This document shows positions 25,352 to 34,575 of a stretch of DNA of 47,256 nucleotides, piece by piece. Positions within the stretch are counted from its first letter, which is position 1, and every line of letters begins with the position of its first letter. The position numbers and the translations under genes are program-made. Source of the stretch: Phycisphaerales bacterium. GTDB taxonomy: Bacteria; Planctomycetota; Phycisphaerae; Phycisphaerales; SM1A02. Under the pieces are notes generated by a model. The model ran no database searches. It had not been told where the DNA came from and saw only the letters and a program-made list of their open reading frames with translations. The stretch is from the NCBI GenBank assembly GCA_007693845.1, contig RECV01000143.1, positions 1 through 47,256 of the forward strand, read 5' to 3'.

Positions 25352-25489
25352 GATCAGCCGTCCTGAACGAGAGCCCTTTGAAACCCCGCCACACACCGGC
25401 GCGGATGTGACATCGTACCACACGCTTCGGCCCGATGTAGCCGTCGGTTGCCGACTTTTCCCCGGTTCGTCCACGCCGGGTGTCAGGAG

Positions 25490-26833
25490 TTACCGGCCGG
25501 CCCGGAGCAGAGCGCCGTAACCGCCATCAGAATACCGCGCCGGCGGCTGAGCGGGTCCGCCCCGCGGCCGGGTGTTCGTTTCTCGGACCCGCTTGAAGCG
25601 GTGCCACCTTTCCATCCAGACGACCTGCTGTTCGTTTTCCGCCGGATCAAGACTGCAGGTCGCGTAGAGCAGCCACGCGTCGGGCGCAAGCAGCGGAATC
25701 GCATCGGCGATCAGTTGCCGCTGCACCCCCGCGAGCTGCTCAACCGACGCAGGACGATAGCGGTACTTCGCTTCCGGGCGGCGGCCGAGCACCCCCGTAT
25801 TCGTGCACGGCGCATCGATCACCAGCAGGTTCGCAACGCCGTCGTACTCGCGAATGCGACTCAGCGGCACCGTCTCGATGCGCGGGTGATGTTCCGCGAG
25901 CCGGTTCAGATCTTCAAATCGCTCGTAGTCACGGTCCGTGGCGATGAGGCGCGCTTCGGGCAGAATCGCCGCGAGCTGGCGCGTCTTGGTGCCTCGGCCG
26001 GCGCAGAGGTCAATGATCGTCATCGGCTCGGGGTCGCACTCCCGCGCCAGCGCCATCGTCAGCGCTGTCGCCTGATCCTGCACGCGCGCTGCGGGGTGAG
26101 CCGTGAGCCAGTCCGTCAGATTAGCGCGATCCACATCGAAGATGAAGAAACCACTTGTTTCGTGCGGCGTCAGCGGATCATGATCCGCATCGGGCGACAC
26201 GTCCGTGACCGTGATCGGCGCGGGTGCGAGCTGATGGTGCGCCAACCGCGCTGCCTCCGCAAAGCCGAAATGATCAACCCACGAAGTCAGCAGCTCCGCC
26301 GGCACGGAACACTGGCCCGACAGCCGCGGCACAATATCCTCAGCGAAGACCGGTTCGCCCAGCCGCCAGGCCCCGCCGTCAGCGAGCGGCAGAAGATCGC
26401 GCGGCAGCGGAGGGTCACCCGAATCCAGTGCGCTCGCTTCGATCCGCTCGCTCCGCAGATCGATCACCCGGCGAAGAACCGCGTTGACCAGCCCGCCCGC
26501 CTTCGGCCGCACGGTGCGCTTCGTCCATTCGACCGCGTGGTTCAGGACCGCATGGTCGGGCAGGCGGTCCATGAGCAGCAGTTGCGCCGCCCCGCCGAGC
26601 AGCGCAGCGCGAATCGGCGGCTGCACCGAATCCCACGGCCGGTCGAGCCGGGACTGCAGCACCGCGCGCAACGTCAGCCATCGTCGAATGCAGATGTGAT
26701 CGATCGCCCGCGCGAGGGCCTGATCACGCGGCTCCAGCGCCTCGGTGCCCGTCATCGCGCCGAGCGACAAATCAGGAAACCGCTTCACCTGCTGCGTGAG
26801 ATGGTTGAGAACAAGATCGCGCGGATTGGACAT
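25490..26833 (-). CDS. rsmB: 16S rRNA (cytosine-967-C5)-methyltransferase
   Basis: 447 aa. The N-terminal NusB-like RNA-binding domain (about 1-140) includes PDHAVLNHAVEWTK and AGGLVNAVLRR. The Rossmann methyltransferase domain has the SAM motif DLCAGRGTKT (275-284) and both catalytic cysteines, Cys343 in DAPCTNTGVLG and Cys393 in YATCSLDPAENE. The length agrees with RsmB (Fmu/Sun). It methylates C967 of 16S rRNA. The insert between the two domains (about 140-260) is less conserved. No clear Shine-Dalgarno; the upstream region contains the 21-bp array. Confidence 0.93.
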   Translation of the reverse strand: MSNPRDLVLNHLTQQVKRFPDLSLGAMTGTEALEPRDQALARAIDHICIRRWLTLRAVLQSRLDRPWDSVQPPIRAALLGGAAQLLLMDRLPDHAVLNHAVEWTKRTVRPKAGGLVNAVLRRVIDLRSERIEASALDSGDPPLPRDLLPLADGGAWRLGEPVFAEDIVPRLSGQCSVPAELLTSWVDHFGFAEAARLAHHQLAPAPITVTDVSPDADHDPLTPHETSGFFIFDVDRANLTDWLTAHPAARVQDQATALTMALARECDPEPMTIIDLCAGRGTKTRQLAAILPEARLIATDRDYERFEDLNRLAEHHPRIETVPLSRIREYDGVANLLVIDAPCTNTGVLGRRPEAKYRYRPASVEQLAGVQRQLIADAIPLLAPDAWLLYATCSLDPAENEQQVVWMERWHRFKRVRETNTRPRGGPAQPPARYSDGGYGALLRAGR

Positions 26834-26979
26834 GATGGGAGTGCAGGAGACGGGTGCGGGGAGCGAGGAGTGATAACTTCAGTGCAGAAATCGGAATCCG
26901 GCAGGATATCACGTCCCCCCATTTCATGAGAGTCATGAGAGCAGTGAGCGTTGCGAAGGAAGAATCGCCGCTTCCGCCC

Positions 26980-27147
26980 GTCAAATCCGTGCGCCATTTG
27001 ATCTTCTTCTCGCGCTCAAAGGTCAAATCGCGCACGGATTTGCACTGCGCGCGCACGGATTTGGTCAAATCGCGCACGGATTTGACCAACGCGCGCACGG
27101 AAAATGTCAAATCGCGCCGGGATTTGATCAAAGGGCGCACGGATTTG
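26980..27147. repeat. Array of eight 21-bp units containing dyads
   Basis: Six forward units in perfect 21-bp register (27022-27147) share the core CGCACGGATTTG; units 1 and 3 are identical. Most carry the dyad CAAATC-N7-GATTTG. The unit at 26980-27000 is the same motif inverted, and 27001-27021 is a degenerate 21-mer that keeps the register. The array lies between the M14 peptidase stop and the rsmB start. Both strands are open through it because 21 is a multiple of three, but no credible gene uses it. Confidence 0.92.
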
Positions 27148-27251
27148 GCGGGCGGAACCTTTCCGTCGGCCTGTTTCGGCTTGTTTCGACCTGGGTCAGA
27201 TCTCGACAGGGAAGGTCCGAGAACCGGCAGGGGCACGCTCAGCATGCATGA

Positions 27252-29870
27252 TCACATGCTTGGCCCGTAGATGATCGCGTTGAGCAGCAGGCGCGCTGGG
27301 GCGTGGTTGAAGCCGCGCAGGGTCGGGTCCTCGACGAACGAGATCACCTTGCCGCGGCCGAGTGAGTGGATGGTGATGGCGGGTGTGTTCGCCAGGCGCA
27401 ACTGGTTGCGCTCGGAGATGGAGCCGTTGAGCCGCGGGTCCGCAGCGAACCGGCCGACGACCTGGCCGTTGTCACTCACATCCAGCGTGCGGCCGCCCCG
27501 CTTGATCAGCCCGATCCACGCATCGGCCCCCGCGCTCATGGGGTGGGTCCGGTCAATCTCGACGGCCAGGGTCGCGCCGGGAATGCGATCCTCCACGGAA
27601 CGATCTCGGCGCTCCTCCCAGGTCAATTCCGATCGCGGCGGGCGTTCTTCATCCAGTTCCTCATCAATCGCATCGTCATCAATGTCCGCGCTGCGGTCGA
27701 GTTCGAGTAGCGTGCGGTTGGCCCAGGTCGCCGTTCCGCCGAGCGCGATGAGCGTGCCGCCATCGCGTACCCATTGTTCAATTCGGTCTGCGTTGCTGCG
27801 CCCGAGCGCGCTGGAGAAGCCGCCGCCTGCGTGGGGCAGGATGAGCACGTTGTACTCATCGAGATCGACCCAGCCGAGCCGGTCGATTTCGAGCGAAGTG
27901 TGCGCCATTGGGCTGACGTGGTCGAGCAGGTGCCAGATCTGGCCGTAGCTGAGCGAACTGGTGCCGCTGCCGCGCAGAAGCGCGACGGAGGGCAGCGTCA
28001 TGAACCGGTTTGCATTGGCGCCGAGCACCGGGCCGGAATCGGTCATGCCGCGCGAAGCGCGGTGAACGTGCAGGTTCGCATCGAGCAGATCATCCACGTA
28101 CTGTTCCAGCGTCGTAGGGTCATTGCGAATGAAGTGCACGATGAGTGAACCCATCGGGAATTCGCGATCGTCAACCCGGAAGTCTTCGCCCGCATAGCGC
28201 AATGTGAGATCGTGATCCACCGCGAAGGCGACAGCGCGCGGGAAGTGATGCTGATTTGCGCAGACGATGAGCGCGACCGAACCGTCGCCGGTCACTTCCG
28301 CGGCGGGGGCGGCGTACTCTCGCAACCGCTGCGTCGGCAGGTGGATCATGTCGTGCGCGTAGTACGCATCAAGGCCGAAAGCGATCGGCACCGACCAGGA
28401 GGTGATGTCGTAGGTGTCGATGTCTTCGACTTCGGTCTCCGGCTCGAACAGCGTCGTGACCAGCGCGCCCATCGGCTGGGCAGCGCGGATGACCCACGAG
28501 CCCTCCGGGACGGTGACAGATTCGTTCGGCTGCTTCGTGCGGAAGTCGCGCAGATCTTCGCGCGTGACCGAACGTGTGAGTTCGTGCACCTCGATGCCGT
28601 GACCGTCGAGCAGATCCCAGAGCAGTTCCAGGCGCGCGGGATCGGTTGCTGCGGACACGAGGTAGGTGTTCACGCTGTAGGTTTCGGGATCGCTGGCTTC
28701 GGTGAAGAAGCGGCGAAAGCGTTCGAGCTGCGCCCGGCGGTGTTTCGAGGTGGTTTCGACATTGCTCATGCTGAGCAGGAAGTGATTGTCCACGCGCTCG
28801 GCGAGGGTGAGCGTGTAATGGTCATCGACCTCGATGGCGAGTCCGCCGCGGCTGTGGCCGGCCTGCTCGGCGAGCATGCCGATCGCGCCGTGGTAGACCG
28901 GCAGCACCTTGCCGTAGCCGGGATAGAGATAATCGAACCGTTCGCGTGATGAATACTGCAGGCCGCGCTGGTCGAAGGCAACCGAGTTTTCCTCGCCGTA
29001 CTTTTCGATCCAGTCCTTGGTTTCCTGCGGGATGTTCGTGCTGTAAGGCGTGTCGCCCGCGCCCAGGAAGAAAGGATTGCGGAAGCCCTGTTCGTGATAA
29101 TCGATGTGCAAATGCGGCAGGTAACGCCGGTAGATTTCAATGCGTGACCGCGACTCGGGATGCACACGCCAGAGCCAGTCGCGGTTGAGATCGAAAAGGT
29201 AGTGATTCGACCGACCGCCGGGCCACGGCTCGAAGCGTTCCGCCGCATTGCGCGAGGCGTCCGGCTCGCGGCCCATGGTGTTCTCAAACCACGAGACGTA
29301 GCGCATGTAACCGTCGGGGTTGAGCAGCGGATCGATCACGACGATGACGTTGTCGAGCCACGTTTCAACTTCCGGGTTAGTGGCCGCCGCGAGGGTGTAC
29401 GCGGTGACGAGCGCGGTATTCACGGTGCTCGCTTCGTTGCCGTGCACGGTGTAGCTCAGCCATGCGATGGCGGGATTGTTCTCCACGATCTGGCGGCGGC
29501 GGGCGTCGGACAGGTCACGCCGCGCAAGACGGCGGTTGTCCTCCAGAATCTGTTCGAGCCGATTGAGATTTTCCGGACTGCTGATCGTGAGAAGATTGAG
29601 CGAGCGTCCCTGGTACGACTCGCCGTAGGTGGCCAGTTTTACGCGCGGCGAGGCGTCGGCGAGTTCATGGAGGTAGCGTTTCATATCGCCGTAGCGCGTG
29701 AAACGCTCGGTCATCTCGAAACCGATCACCGAAGCGGGGGTTGGGATCGATTCGTCGTATTCAAACCCGCCGAGGTACTGAAAAAGCCCGTGATCGTGCG
29801 GCACATCCGCACGGGCGGGGGCGATGAGGACCAGAAGTGAGGTGAAAAGCAGCAGCGTGCGCATCAACAT
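27252..29870 (-). CDS. Secreted M14 family zinc carboxypeptidase
   Basis: 872 aa from the ATG at 29870 (another ATG two codons later). A signal peptide (1-22, LLLFTSLLVLIAPARA-D) directs it out of the cytoplasm. The M14 domain spans about 50-390 with zinc ligands His143 and Glu146 in HGNEAS, His259 in DYHEQG, and the family motifs PLLNPDGY and FDLNRDW. The remaining 480 residues include a class-I glutamine-amidotransferase-like region (NVLILPHAGGGF), common in large secreted M14 proteins of bacteria. It probably trims extracellular peptides for nutrition; the specificity is unknown. Confidence 0.92.
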   Translation of the reverse strand: MLMRTLLLFTSLLVLIAPARADVPHDHGLFQYLGGFEYDESIPTPASVIGFEMTERFTRYGDMKRYLHELADASPRVKLATYGESYQGRSLNLLTISSPENLNRLEQILEDNRRLARRDLSDARRRQIVENNPAIAWLSYTVHGNEASTVNTALVTAYTLAAATNPEVETWLDNVIVVIDPLLNPDGYMRYVSWFENTMGREPDASRNAAERFEPWPGGRSNHYLFDLNRDWLWRVHPESRSRIEIYRRYLPHLHIDYHEQGFRNPFFLGAGDTPYSTNIPQETKDWIEKYGEENSVAFDQRGLQYSSRERFDYLYPGYGKVLPVYHGAIGMLAEQAGHSRGGLAIEVDDHYTLTLAERVDNHFLLSMSNVETTSKHRRAQLERFRRFFTEASDPETYSVNTYLVSAATDPARLELLWDLLDGHGIEVHELTRSVTREDLRDFRTKQPNESVTVPEGSWVIRAAQPMGALVTTLFEPETEVEDIDTYDITSWSVPIAFGLDAYYAHDMIHLPTQRLREYAAPAAEVTGDGSVALIVCANQHHFPRAVAFAVDHDLTLRYAGEDFRVDDREFPMGSLIVHFIRNDPTTLEQYVDDLLDANLHVHRASRGMTDSGPVLGANANRFMTLPSVALLRGSGTSSLSYGQIWHLLDHVSPMAHTSLEIDRLGWVDLDEYNVLILPHAGGGFSSALGRSNADRIEQWVRDGGTLIALGGTATWANRTLLELDRSADIDDDAIDEELDEERPPRSELTWEERRDRSVEDRIPGATLAVEIDRTHPMSAGADAWIGLIKRGGRTLDVSDNGQVVGRFAADPRLNGSISERNQLRLANTPAITIHSLGRGKVISFVEDPTLRGFNHAPARLLLNAIIYGPSM

Positions 29871-30037
29871 TGGAGAATCATTCCATCGGGGTGGAAAAAC
29901 GGGTTTCGGATCGAGTTTCGTCGGGACCGCCATTATGCGCGATCGGACGGCGGAGCGGAAGGAAAATCCGGCTGGGACGGTGATAGAGGTGGATCAATGG
30001 GCCGGCAGCGCGATGCGGGGCACCACGGTGCGGGCGA

Positions 30038-30883
30038 TCAGTTCGTATCTTCGCACGGGCCGGGGTTGACCTGCGCGAGAATCGGAATGCGGTCCCGGTT
30101 GGAGACGACCACGCCGCCGGGCTGTTCGACGGTCACCGCGAACATCACCGGTTTTTCCACCGGCAGCTTGGCGCGGATGGGAATGACGACTTCACCTTCG
30201 CGATCAATGTCAAACACCCCGCCGTCCACGGGCGTTGCCTCCGGCCGATTCTGATCGAAGATCCAGAGTTGGTACTGCTCGACGTTCGGATCGTTCATCT
30301 TCAGGTTGCGGATGCGCATGTACCCTTCCTGCCGGGCACTGCTCCAGAAGACTTCGCCGCTGACGCCTGCTTCCGCCGCCGGGTCATCGGTGGCGTCCCA
30401 GTTGAGCATCATGAGGTCCGGTGCGCTCTGGACCAGTTTGTTCATGGCGCGATTCGGCGAGTTGGAGGTGCCGGGCATCCATGCAAACAGCGCGATCAGC
30501 AGGCAGGCGGCCGCGGCCAGCCATCCGCCCCAGGACAGAAACGAATGCGAGCCGGCACTTTTCGTTGCCGCGCTCGATTGAGATGCTGCCTGATCTGTCA
30601 GTTCGGGCGTGGTATGTGACGGGTCGGTGAGGTTCAGATCGCACCAGCGATCCGCCTGTTCGTGGAGCCGATCCAGCAATTCAGCGGGGACCGGTTCAAC
30701 GGCTGGATTCTGACCGACATCGAGCATCGCGAGCGTGCGGTCGAACGCATCGGCATCGACGTCGGGATATTCGCGCAGCAACTGTTGGGTTTCGAGCTGT
30801 TCCTCAATGCCGAGACCTTCGATGGCCCGGTCGGTGAGCAAATCCTGCAGGCGTTCGTAGCGATCGGAGGTGCGAGAGATCAT
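30038..30883 (-). CDS. Anti-sigma factor with RskA-like C-terminal domain
   Basis: 281 aa. The N-terminal cytoplasmic part (about 1-115) is helical and would hold the sigma factor. A transmembrane helix at about 121-137 (WLAAAACLLIALFAWMP) is followed by a periplasmic domain with EQYQLWIFDQ and the beta-strands typical of the anti-sigma-K (RskA) C-terminus. No zinc-binding HxxxCxxC motif is seen, so it is not a ZAS anti-sigma factor. It overlaps the stop of the ECF gene by 4 bp (ATGA). Release of the sigma factor probably requires regulated cleavage of this protein. Confidence 0.88.
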   Translation of the reverse strand: MISRTSDRYERLQDLLTDRAIEGLGIEEQLETQQLLREYPDVDADAFDRTLAMLDVGQNPAVEPVPAELLDRLHEQADRWCDLNLTDPSHTTPELTDQAASQSSAATKSAGSHSFLSWGGWLAAAACLLIALFAWMPGTSNSPNRAMNKLVQSAPDLMMLNWDATDDPAAEAGVSGEVFWSSARQEGYMRIRNLKMNDPNVEQYQLWIFDQNRPEATPVDGGVFDIDREGEVVIPIRAKLPVEKPVMFAVTVEQPGGVVVSNRDRIPILAQVNPGPCEDTN

Positions 30884-31491
30884 GACTTCACCTCCTTCGT
30901 GGATTTCTGCTTCACGGTTGTTGTGACTTGGCCGGAATCAGGTTCATTCTCCGTGTCCTGGTCATCATTGAGCAGATCGCGCAGTCGAATCATGCCGCGG
31001 CGGGCGTGGGTCTTGACCGTACCGACGGGCATCTCCAGCGTGCGGGCGATTTGTTCGTACGTATGGCCGTGCATGATCGAGAGTTGCAGCACCTGCTGTT
31101 GTTCGGGCCTGAGTTCGCCCATTGCCTCGCGCACCCGGAGGGCTTCATCACTGGCCTCGGCGGCGTTGCTCTCCGGCGCATCGCCGGCGACCGGTCGTTC
31201 GGGGAGCGGTGCTGAATCAAGCCGCCGGCCGAACTTCCGGCGACGATCGATCAGCCGTCGCCGCGCGAGCATGGCGATGAAGGTTGTTTCCGAGGCGATC
31301 GTCGGATCAAACCGGTCCGCGTGTTCCCACAGATGGATAAAGACTTCCTGAACGCCTTCCTCCGCCTCGGCCGGGTTGCCTGATAGTCGTCGCGCGAGCG
31401 ACCAGATCAGACCGCTGTACTGGTCGATACAGTCTTTGACGGCTTGCTGTTCGCCGGCCGCGATGCGTTGTAAAAGAGTGAGTTCAGGCAC
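30880..31491 (-). CDS. ECF sigma factor, partner of the RskA-like anti-sigma
   Basis: 203 aa from a GTG at 31491, chosen because family members begin near PELTLLQRIAAGE; an ATG at 31587 would add 32 residues that read like leader sequence. Region 2 covers about 10-85 (DQYSGLIWSLARRLSG, AEEGVQEVFIHLWEHADRF, FIAMLARRRLIDRRRK) and region 4 about 120-175 (QQVLQLSIMHGHTYEQIARTLEMPVGTVKTHARRG). The resemblance is to SigK/SigL-type ECF factors controlled by RskA-like proteins. About 25 polar residues trail at the C-terminus. It is flanked by the anti-sigma gene downstream and a FAS1 gene upstream on the same strand. Confidence 0.92.
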   Translation of the reverse strand: MPELTLLQRIAAGEQQAVKDCIDQYSGLIWSLARRLSGNPAEAEEGVQEVFIHLWEHADRFDPTIASETTFIAMLARRRLIDRRRKFGRRLDSAPLPERPVAGDAPESNAAEASDEALRVREAMGELRPEQQQVLQLSIMHGHTYEQIARTLEMPVGTVKTHARRGMIRLRDLLNDDQDTENEPDSGQVTTTVKQKSTKEVKS

Positions 31492-31633
31492 TGCGACGGA
31501 GGTCTCCTGGAAGCAAGCACCTGCGCGGAACCGTGAGGCGGAACCGCACAGGGTGCTCGATTGTAGCTCCAGGGCGAATGAAATCATAAGGTTCGGGGAA
31601 AATTTTCCGGTCAGAAAACAAGTTGCTGTTACT

Positions 31634-32617
31634 TCACTCGGGGATCAGAACAGTGTCGATGACGTGAATCACGCCGTTCGTTGTGTCGATGTCGGCTTTG
31701 AGGACCTTCGCGTTGTTGATTCGCACATCGCCGTCGCGCTCACGAATCGTCAGCGTGCCACCCTGAACGGTCTCAGCGCGACCCGCCTTCTTCGCCTGAT
31801 CGGCGTACACGCGACCGGCCACGACGTGGTAGGTCAGGACCGCGATCAACTGATCACGATTCTCCGGTTGCATCAGCGAGTTCAGCGTTTCCGCCGGAAC
31901 TTTGGCGAACGCTTCATCGGTCGGCGCGAACACCGTGAACGGACCGTCACTCTGCAGGGTAGAGACCAGCCCCGCTGCGCGAATCGCACCCGCCAGCGTG
32001 CTGAAGTCACCCGCATCGGCTGCGGTTTCGAGAATGTCCTTGGTGTTCGGCATGATGACCGAGTCGATGATGTGAATCACGCCGTTCGAAGCTTCGATGT
32101 CAACATCGGTCACCCTTGCGCTGTCGTTCAGGCGCACGGTTCCGTCGTTCACCGCGATCGAGATGCGCTGGCCGCTCAGTGTGTCCGCCGCGTTCAATCC
32201 GACAACGTCCGCCGCCTTCACTTTTCCTGACACGACGTGATAGGTCAGAATCAAGCGCAGTGTGTCGCGGCTCTCCGGCTTGAGCAGTTCGTCCAGCGTG
32301 CCTTCGGGAAGCTTGTCAAAGGCCTCATCGGTCGGCGCGAACACCGTGAAGGGACCGTCACCCTGCAGCGCGTCAACCAGTCCCGCCGCTTCGAGTGCCG
32401 TCGCCAGCGTGTTGAACTGACCCGCACCGATCGCAGTTTCGACGATGTTTCGGCCTTCGCTTCGGTCGCTCATTGCGGCCAGGGCCACCTGCTTGTTCGC
32501 CGTCAGCGAATCATCCGCATCGGCCACGGAGTTTGCTCCGCATTGTGCGAGAGCAACTTGGGAAAGCCCCAGCACAGTGGCGGCGGTGAGGGTGGTGCAA
32601 AGGAATTGATACTTCAT
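31634..32617 (-). CDS. Secreted protein with two fasciclin (FAS1) domains
   Basis: 327 aa from the ATG at 32617; an ATG two codons earlier is possible, but the AGAGAG ribosome site is better spaced for the later one. A signal peptide ends at ALAQ-C near residue 25. Two FAS1 domains follow, about 55-190 and 192-327, each with the family boxes FAPTDEAF and YHVV plus a NGVIH-IDSV/DTV end. FAS1 domains mediate cell-surface adhesion. The gene lies 142 bp upstream of the ECF/anti-sigma pair and in the same direction, so it may be both a target of and cotranscribed with the sigma factor. Confidence 0.93.
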   Translation of the reverse strand: MKYQFLCTTLTAATVLGLSQVALAQCGANSVADADDSLTANKQVALAAMSDRSEGRNIVETAIGAGQFNTLATALEAAGLVDALQGDGPFTVFAPTDEAFDKLPEGTLDELLKPESRDTLRLILTYHVVSGKVKAADVVGLNAADTLSGQRISIAVNDGTVRLNDSARVTDVDIEASNGVIHIIDSVIMPNTKDILETAADAGDFSTLAGAIRAAGLVSTLQSDGPFTVFAPTDEAFAKVPAETLNSLMQPENRDQLIAVLTYHVVAGRVYADQAKKAGRAETVQGGTLTIRERDGDVRINNAKVLKADIDTTNGVIHVIDTVLIPE

Positions 32618-32934
32618 TGTCATGCTCTCTCTTCGAAAGTGAAAATAGGGGGTCTGCCTCTCGATGACACGGGTGTCGGCGGTGAGGAAGGCAGCAGAAT
32701 CAGAGATCCAAAACGGGCCTGCATTGCCTCAGATCGGGACTCAAGCCCGCGCTGTGACGAAAGACATACCAGCCCACGCAAGCCCGGGCGATCTTCCCGC
32801 GTTGAACCGGGTCAACTTTGTCCATTGCGAAGCGGGGGAAGACGGCTCTGGAACTTGCCTATGGTTTCGCCGGCTGCTGCGAACCGGATTCACCACGCGA
32901 TGAACAGGTTCGTGTGAATGACAGCTTCGGGGCG

Positions 32935-32947
32935 TACAATCAGAGAG
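32935..32947 (+). promoter_or_regulatory. -10 box 7 nt before the der start (candidate leaderless promoter)
   Basis: TACAAT (32935-32940) then seven bases and the ATG at 32948. The -35 is weak. The transcript would begin at or within a base or two of the ATG. The same position could alternatively provide a short purine-rich AGAGAG ribosome site. Confidence 0.45.
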
Positions 32948-34411
32948 ATGTCACCCGAACACGTTCCATATGATCGCAAGGGCGGATTACCCCGCATCGC
33001 CATCGTCGGGCGCCCGAACGTCGGCAAGTCGAGTTTGCTGAACCGACTGGCGCGACACCGGGTGTCGATCGTCGATCCCACGCCGGGCGTCACGCGCGAT
33101 CGGGTCACCACGCTGATTGAAATCGATCCGCCCGTCGAGACGCCGCGCGGCACGCCGCCCATCCTGGCGGAGCTTGCCGACACCGGCGGGTACGGCGTGT
33201 ACGTCGCGGAAGGCAAGCGATACGACGATGTCGGCGCGGATTTGACGAAACTCACTCCCGACATCGAGCGTCAGATCGCCAACGCCCTTCAGGCCGCGGA
33301 CCTGATTCTTTTCGTCGGCGATGCGCAGACGGGACGAACGACGCTCGATGAAAAGATCGCGCAGATCATCCGTCGCGCCGGCCGCGCCGATGCGGTCCTC
33401 ACCGTGGCGAACAAGACCGACGGTGAGAACTGGATCGTGCACGGCATGGAACTCGCCGGCTTCGGCTTCGGTGAGCCGGTCTGCATCTCCGCAGAGAACG
33501 GCTACGGCGTGCGTGACCTGCTCGATCAGATGCACGAGAGACTGCATGCCATTGAGCTCAGTGAAGAGCCCGAGGGGGACCCGGAACTCAAGCTCGCGAT
33601 CGTCGGCAAACGCAACGCGGGCAAGTCAACCCTGATCAACGCCCTGGCGGGAGAGCCGCGGGTGATCGTTTCGGAGATTGCAGGCACAACGCGCGACTCG
33701 ATTGACGTGCGCTTTGAAATCGAGGGGCGTTCGATTCTGGCGATCGACACCGCCGGTTTGCGCAAGCGCAAGAGCTTTGCGGATGACATCGAGTTTTATG
33801 CGTACAAGCGCATGCTGGGCGCCATCCGCCGTTCGGAAGTGGTGGCGCTGCTGGTCGACGCGACCGCGGATATCTCGCAGGTCGATCAGAAGCTCGGGCA
33901 GGAACTGCAAAGACAGGCCAAGCCGACGATGATCGTGGTCAACAAGTGGGATCTTGTGGAAGACAAGGTCTCGCCCGAGGATTTTCTGGATTACATCACC
34001 CGCGAGCTGCGCGGCCTGGACTACGCGCCGATCGTGTTCATCAGCGCGGAGAAGGGCGAAGGACTCGGCGACATGATCGCCATGGCGTTCAACCTCAAGG
34101 AGCAGTCGCACCACCGTGAGACCACCGGGCGGTTGAATTCGGTGATCGAACGCATCCTGACCGAGCGCGGCCCGTCGTCGAAACTGGGCACGAAGGCGAA
34201 ATTGTTTTACGTCGCGCAGGTGGAGGTCAATCCGCCGACGATCGTGATGGTGGTGAACGATCCGCGTTTGTTTGAGGGCAACTACGAACGGTATCTGATG
34301 AACCGCTTGCGTGAGGAGTTGCCATATAGCGAGGTGCCGATTCGTCTCGTCTTCTCGAAGCGCAAGCGCAAGGACCTCGATGAATTGAAGTCGGGTCCGC
34401 GCCAGAGTTAG
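32948..34411 (+). CDS. der: Ribosome-associated GTPase Der (EngA)
   Basis: 487 aa from the ATG at 32948; an ATG ten codons earlier is possible. Two consecutive Era-like GTPase domains define Der: the first with GRPNVGKSS (21-29), DTGG and NKTD; the second with GKRNAGKST, DTAG and NKWD. A KH-like domain closes the protein (about 400-475). It acts in maturation of the 50S ribosomal subunit and is usually essential. The switch region of the first domain carries an insertion of about 15 residues around PPVETPRGTPP relative to the proteobacterial form. Confidence 0.96.
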   Translation: MSPEHVPYDRKGGLPRIAIVGRPNVGKSSLLNRLARHRVSIVDPTPGVTRDRVTTLIEIDPPVETPRGTPPILAELADTGGYGVYVAEGKRYDDVGADLTKLTPDIERQIANALQAADLILFVGDAQTGRTTLDEKIAQIIRRAGRADAVLTVANKTDGENWIVHGMELAGFGFGEPVCISAENGYGVRDLLDQMHERLHAIELSEEPEGDPELKLAIVGKRNAGKSTLINALAGEPRVIVSEIAGTTRDSIDVRFEIEGRSILAIDTAGLRKRKSFADDIEFYAYKRMLGAIRRSEVVALLVDATADISQVDQKLGQELQRQAKPTMIVVNKWDLVEDKVSPEDFLDYITRELRGLDYAPIVFISAEKGEGLGDMIAMAFNLKEQSHHRETTGRLNSVIERILTERGPSSKLGTKAKLFYVAQVEVNPPTIVMVVNDPRLFEGNYERYLMNRLREELPYSEVPIRLVFSKRKRKDLDELKSGPRQS

Positions 34412-34443
34412 ACCTGAAACCCGCAGTGAGATGGATCACAACA

Positions 34444-34575
34444 GAAGCCGGACCTGACGACCGAAGGGAGGAAGGTCCGGGTGGGTTGGTGCGTTGATGC
34501 TTGATTTCTTTCGTCTCAACCCGGGGGTTCCTCGCTTCGCTCGTCACCCCCGGCTTCACTCGTCACCCCCGGCTT
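34444..34575. repeat. REP-like repeat, copy A (132 bp)
   Basis: Nearly identical to copy B at 35191-35314 and in the same orientation; the difference is an 8-bp duplication plus about three substitutions. It contains two hairpins: CCGGACCT (34448-34455) with AGGTCCGG (34473-34480), and CCGGGGGT (34521-34528) with ACCCCCGG (34546-34553). The stop codon of the transposase gene lies inside it. Confidence 0.93.

Noticed and set aside
24872-25474. 200-codon version of the EIIA gene
   Set aside because: The first 41 codons have no homology, and a GTG with a ribosome site gives the usual family length.
25448-26929. 493-codon plus-strand frame opposite rsmB
   Set aside because: RsmB motifs are unambiguous on the minus strand. 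The plus frame is Arg/Pro-rich with no domain.
26980-27147. CRISPR array
   Set aside because: Units are contiguous with no unique spacers and there are no cas genes.
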